From contig JARLGV010000063.1 of NCBI GenBank assembly GCA_031292555.1, forward strand, positions 1-64,000: DNA of 64,000 bases, in the 5' to 3' direction. This stretch comes from Fimbriimonas sp. Its GTDB lineage: Bacteria; Armatimonadota; Fimbriimonadia; Fimbriimonadales; Fimbriimonadaceae. Positions 60,881-64,000 of this stretch are shown here, one piece after another (positions within the stretch are counted from its first letter, which is position 1; every line of letters begins with the position of its first letter). Position numbers and translations under genes: made by a program. Below the pieces are notes generated by a model. That model ran no database searches and was not told the DNA's origin. It was given only the letters and a program-made list of their open reading frames with translations.

Positions 60881-62482
60881 ATGAGTCAGTCGTTGCCCGC
60901 CAAGCCTAGCTTGGTCTTTCTCAAGAAGCAGGCCAAAGACCTGCTGGACGCGGTGCGATCCGGTGATCCGGACGCCGTCAAAATCGTCGCCGCCTGTTTC
61001 TCTCCCGCCGAGAAGATCGGTTTGGCCCAAGTTCACCTTGCGCTTGCCCGGGAGTATGGATTCCCGAGTTGGTCCTCGTTAAAGCGTCACGTAGCCAAAG
61101 AAGAGTCGACGGTTGTCGAGTCGTTCATCGACGCAGCTATCGCGGGGCGTCTCGAAGACGCCCGACAGCTTTGGAACGAGAACCGAGAGCTGCTCCGTCA
61201 GAACGTTGCGTCGGCGTCGATCGCCGGAGATGTGGGGGCCGTGAAGGGGATCGTACAAGGGAGTCCCAGCATCGTCAACGAAGGGGTTCCACCCAAGAAA
61301 TCTCCGGTGCTCTGCTATGTCTGCAGTTCACGCCTCGTCGCCGACAGCGAGTTCGAGACCGGAATCCTAGAGACGGTCGCATTTCTCCTTGCATCAGACG
61401 CCGACCCAAACTCGTTCACGTGGTCCGACTGGGGCGGCGAGAAGTGGCGGGAGACCGCCCTATATGGCGCCGCTGGAGTGCTGAACCACGCGGGCCTCAC
61501 GAAATTGCTCCTTCGTGCCGGCGCCGATCCGAACGACGGAGCCATCGACAATGGGGTCTATCGCGGAGAGTCCCTGTACCACGCCTGTGACCATCCTGGT
61601 CACAACGAGTGTCTCCACCTCATCCTGGAGGCAAAGCCTGCTCAACCGGCGCTCGATTACTGCATCTTGCGTAAGCTCGACTTTGAGGACATCGAGGGGG
61701 TCAAGCTTTTCATCGAACACGGTGCCAACCTGAAGGCGGCGAAACCTCGGACCGCCCTGAGCCATGCGATCCTGCGGGGCAGAAGCATCGAAATGCTCAA
61801 GCTACTGCTGGACAGCGGCGCCGATCCGAACACGCCCGACGAGGATGGAACCACCGCCTACGGGCTCTCCCGGAGGCTCGGGAACAGGGAAGCGTCGGCC
61901 CTACTCGAATTGTATGGCGCAGTGGGGAACTTCGGCCCGCACGATGCGATTCTCATCGCGGCAGCAGACGGCGACCGAGAACGGGTCCGCGAACTGAGTC
62001 AGGCTCACCCCGAGATCCTCGAACAGATGTCGGACCTCGGACGGCAGGCCAACGACGGGGCGGCACTCGGCTCGGCGGGCCAAGTGCTTCACGACATGGC
62101 CCGCCTCGGGCACAAGGTTGCGGTGGAAGCTCTCTTGGATCTCGGCTGGAGCCCTGGAGTGACCAATCAATACAACGAGACCCCGCTCCACTGGGCTTGC
62201 GTTGCCGGACGAGCCGAAGTCGCCGAGCTTCTTACAAGTCGAGGAGCCCCGATGGACATCCGGGAAAAAGGTCACCACTGCATTCCTATCGAGTGGATCA
62301 CCTGGGGCTCTTTGTATTGGAACGAACCGTTCGGAGACTATGGCCGCACCATCGAAGTGATGCTCAAGGCCGGGTCGCCGCTCCCGCGAACGTTTGAAGG
62401 TAGCGAACCGGTCCTCGACGCTCTCCGAGCCTACGGGATGGGGGGCGAAGCGGGCCACGGTGCAGGCGACGGAACGGAATAG
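60881..62482 (+). CDS. Ankyrin-repeat protein
   Basis: From the ATG at 60881, preceded by GGAGGT at 60871, the protein has 533 residues. A conserved N-terminal segment, LVFLKKQAKDLLDAVRSGDP with REYGFPSWSSLKRHV, precedes many bacterial ankyrin proteins. It is followed by several ankyrin repeats, for example GGALIEHGANLKAAK-like and MLKLLLDSGADPNTPDEDGT, then NETPLHWACVAGRAEVAELL. Ankyrin arrays bind other proteins; no enzymatic domain is attached. No signal peptide is visible, so it acts in the cytoplasm. Confidence 0.85.
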   Translation: MSQSLPAKPSLVFLKKQAKDLLDAVRSGDPDAVKIVAACFSPAEKIGLAQVHLALAREYGFPSWSSLKRHVAKEESTVVESFIDAAIAGRLEDARQLWNENRELLRQNVASASIAGDVGAVKGIVQGSPSIVNEGVPPKKSPVLCYVCSSRLVADSEFETGILETVAFLLASDADPNSFTWSDWGGEKWRETALYGAAGVLNHAGLTKLLLRAGADPNDGAIDNGVYRGESLYHACDHPGHNECLHLILEAKPAQPALDYCILRKLDFEDIEGVKLFIEHGANLKAAKPRTALSHAILRGRSIEMLKLLLDSGADPNTPDEDGTTAYGLSRRLGNREASALLELYGAVGNFGPHDAILIAAADGDRERVRELSQAHPEILEQMSDLGRQANDGAALGSAGQVLHDMARLGHKVAVEALLDLGWSPGVTNQYNETPLHWACVAGRAEVAELLTSRGAPMDIREKGHHCIPIEWITWGSLYWNEPFGDYGRTIEVMLKAGSPLPRTFEGSEPVLDALRAYGMGGEAGHGAGDGTE

Positions 62483-62499
62483 TGAAGGAGCTTAGGATC

Positions 62500-62638
62500 C
62501 CGTAGCGCGAGGTTCCGTGCGTCGCACAACCCGCCGTCCGAAACGCTGTCCGCGGGGGCGAGGCTCTATTCGCCTTGCCCCCGTTGTTCTGCAATGCCTG
62601 TGATCGTGTAATGCGAGGCACGGAACCTCGCGCTACGG
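62500..62638. repeat. REP-like long inverted repeat between convergent genes
   Basis: The 21 bp at 62500-62520 (CCGTAGCGCGAGGTTCCG...) are the exact reverse complement of 62618-62638, with 97 bp between. It lies in the short space between the convergent ankyrin and phosphoesterase genes and encloses a terminator-like hairpin. It may be a dispersed repeat (REP/REPIN type) or a bidirectional terminator; copy number cannot be seen from one window. Confidence 0.8.
62553..62583. terminator. Hairpin inside the REP-like repeat, probable bidirectional terminator
   Basis: CGGGGGCGAGGC (62553-62564) pairs with GCCTTGCCCCCG (62572-62583), 12 bp with one G-T pair and a 7-base loop, midway between two convergent genes. 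Confidence 0.5.
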
Positions 62639-62645
62639 TTTCATT

Positions 62646-64000
62646 TCAGTTCTGCCCGAATGGGTCGTAGGTGTCTCGCTGGACGGTTGGCATCGTTCGG
62701 GCTTTGACGTAGAAGGGGTCCTTCGGGTCGCGGCTCTTGGGCCAATCGAAGAGTCGGCGATCCACCTTCTCTGCGGCGTACGGAGTGAAATCCGGCTTGT
62801 CGGTGAAGCAGTCCGAGAAGTCGTTCGACAACGCATCGAACAGGTTCAGCGGGGGCAATCCGAAGATCTCGTAGAGGGTTCGGTGCATGCTTGTGATCGT
62901 CGTGTGACGGTGCGACACGAATCCGTGCCTGACCCAGGGGCTGATTGCGAGCAGAACACTTCGCTGGGCGTCGATATGGTCGTTCTCGCCACCTGCGTCG
63001 TCTTGGGTCACGAGAATAAGCATGTTCTTCCAGTACGGCGTGTGGCTCAGGAATTCGACGATCGTGCCAAGCGCGTAGTCGTTGTCGGCCATCCACGAAG
63101 CCCGGTAGGGGTATCCCTTCTTGGCGTTGGGACCGGTGCCGTGATCGTTGCAGATCGCGATGTTCACGAAGGACGGGAACGGCTCGCCTCCCTTGATGAA
63201 CTTCTTCTCGACGTCCTCGGCAAACCACTCGGCCCGGAACATGTCGGGGATATTCATGTTGAAGATCGGAAAGTCGCGGCAGGTGTTGTCATAGAGCGAT
63301 TTGGGCATCGGCATATTGATGACCTCGCGGGCGCCCGTCTGCTCCTCCCTATCGTCCTCGCCCACTCCCGCGAACTCGAAGCCTTCGCCGTAGTTGCGGA
63401 ACTTTACGCCGTGCCGATCAAGGTGCTCCCACATTGCTCCCGCCTCAGGGTAGTCCTCCGGGGCCATCGATCCGTTGCTGCCAAATGATGCGCGACGCCC
63501 GGCGGCGGGTGTATTGAGTTTGAAATTCCATCCGAGCGTATAGAGTAGCTGGCAGAAGTTGTTCGGCTGGATGCCGACCAGCCATCGATGGCCGACGCCC
63601 GATGCCTCGGGCTCCATATAGAAATTGTCCGATACGACGAACTGCCGGGCCAGTTTGTTGTGGTTCTTCATTACCGCGACATGCTCCAAGGTCGGCTGTC
63701 CGGTGGCGGCGATCGTTTGATCGTAGCCCCACTGAAGCAGGCTGGGATCGTTGTTCGAGCCCGGTATCCGATCGAAGATCGTATCGAATGAGTGGTTCTC
63801 CTTGGTGATGAACACGACGTACTTAATCTGCTCGGACCGCTTGCCCGGATCGCTGTTCCAGACTGGCGATTTCAACTTCTCCCGGTCGACAGAAGCGTCC
63901 ACGATCCCGTTGTCCTCGAGTACCTTCGCGGTAAAACCCGGCAGGTCGCGGTCATCCGGCGTCGGAATCGTGTGGAAGGTTCCACGCATAAAGGTGAACG
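62646..64000 (-). CDS. Phosphoesterase-family protein, partial at the window edge
   Basis: The visible part (at least 447 residues, MRGTFHTIPTPDDRDL onward) is a phosphoesterase of the alkaline-phosphatase/phospholipase C type: KYVVFITKENHSFDTIFDRI, SDNFYMEPEASGVGHRWLVG, a central NDHGTG, LILVTQDDAGGENDHIDAQR, and a late HTTITSMHRTLYEIFGLPPL. Metal-binding Asp and His residues are in these segments. The codons before MRGT remain open to position 64000 with no stop, and relatives often carry an N-terminal YVTN-type propeller, so the gene is very probably truncated by the window. It is convergent with the ankyrin gene. Confidence 0.85.
   Translation of the reverse strand, partial: FTFMRGTFHTIPTPDDRDLPGFTAKVLEDNGIVDASVDREKLKSPVWNSDPGKRSEQIKYVVFITKENHSFDTIFDRIPGSNNDPSLLQWGYDQTIAATGQPTLEHVAVMKNHNKLARQFVVSDNFYMEPEASGVGHRWLVGIQPNNFCQLLYTLGWNFKLNTPAAGRRASFGSNGSMAPEDYPEAGAMWEHLDRHGVKFRNYGEGFEFAGVGEDDREEQTGAREVINMPMPKSLYDNTCRDFPIFNMNIPDMFRAEWFAEDVEKKFIKGGEPFPSFVNIAICNDHGTGPNAKKGYPYRASWMADNDYALGTIVEFLSHTPYWKNMLILVTQDDAGGENDHIDAQRSVLLAISPWVRHGFVSHRHTTITSMHRTLYEIFGLPPLNLFDALSNDFSDCFTDKPDFTPYAAEKVDRRLFDWPKSRDPKDPFYVKARTMPTVQRDTYDPFGQN

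Overview
This window looks like a piece of a chromosome from a diderm bacterium of the Armatimonadota, probably of the Fimbriimonadia type. That placement is inferred from gene content; no marker gene was searched. The clues are type IV prepilin-like secreted proteins with the [13 protein letters not shown] signature followed by an FAQAK(M/A)AAKK stretch, lipid A genes (fabZ-lpxA-lpxB) and an LptC-like protein, a CsaB pyruvyl transferase next to a DUF5693 protein, a RemA homologue joined to mreBCD, and many GTG/TTG starts. The sequence is moderately GC rich.

Layout. Positions 1-430 hold repeat debris: four 23-bp direct repeats and an unidentified open frame. From 430 to 6188 lies a small island integrated at the 3' end of a tRNA-Arg(TCT) gene. 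A 46-bp copy of the tRNA 3' half at 430-475 matches the intact gene at 6143-6218. The island carries a vapBC toxin-antitoxin pair, an orphan antitoxin-like gene, a secreted helical protein, a ribbon-helix-helix/Cys protein, a prepilin-like protein, a MerC-like membrane protein and a polysaccharide deacetylase. It also holds two short MITE-like elements, but no integrase. Next comes a very large WD40/Ig-repeat gene interrupted by two in-frame stop codons (6385-10242).

The middle (10.2-41.6 kb) is mostly housekeeping: araD, a methyltransferase, cinA, purH, remA-mreBCD, glutamate dehydrogenase, fabZ-lpxA-lpxB, a HAD phosphatase, a menaquinone side-chain and methylation pair, an S9 peptidase, an acyl-CoA synthetase, queE/queC, a rhomboid protease, DUF5693-csaB, an LptC-like protein, an HD hydrolase and an M42 aminopeptidase. 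From 42.1 to 44.0 kb there are three tandem paralogues of an apparently undescribed zinc-ribbon membrane protein family. Then come sdaA, lipB, the RNase P RNA, a threonine dehydratase coupled to a penicillin-acylase-family enzyme, and an orphan sugar-binding lipoprotein.

The stretch 50.7-54.8 kb is a likely D-hydroxyproline (or related imino/amino acid) catabolic operon: an FAD oxidase, a small [2Fe-2S] subunit, an FAD/NAD oxidoreductase subunit and a DapA-family deaminase/aldolase. A convergent MarR regulator follows, and a near-perfect 20-bp palindrome sits in the operon promoter. The right end carries a frameshifted prepilin gene, an aldo/keto reductase, a DUF4287/DUF5655 protein, a large secreted glycosidase-like protein, an ankyrin protein and a phosphoesterase that runs off the window.

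A recurring regulatory pattern is a TANNNT -10 box ending exactly 6 or 7 bases before the start codon of the first gene of a unit (nine cases). This suggests widespread leaderless transcription.
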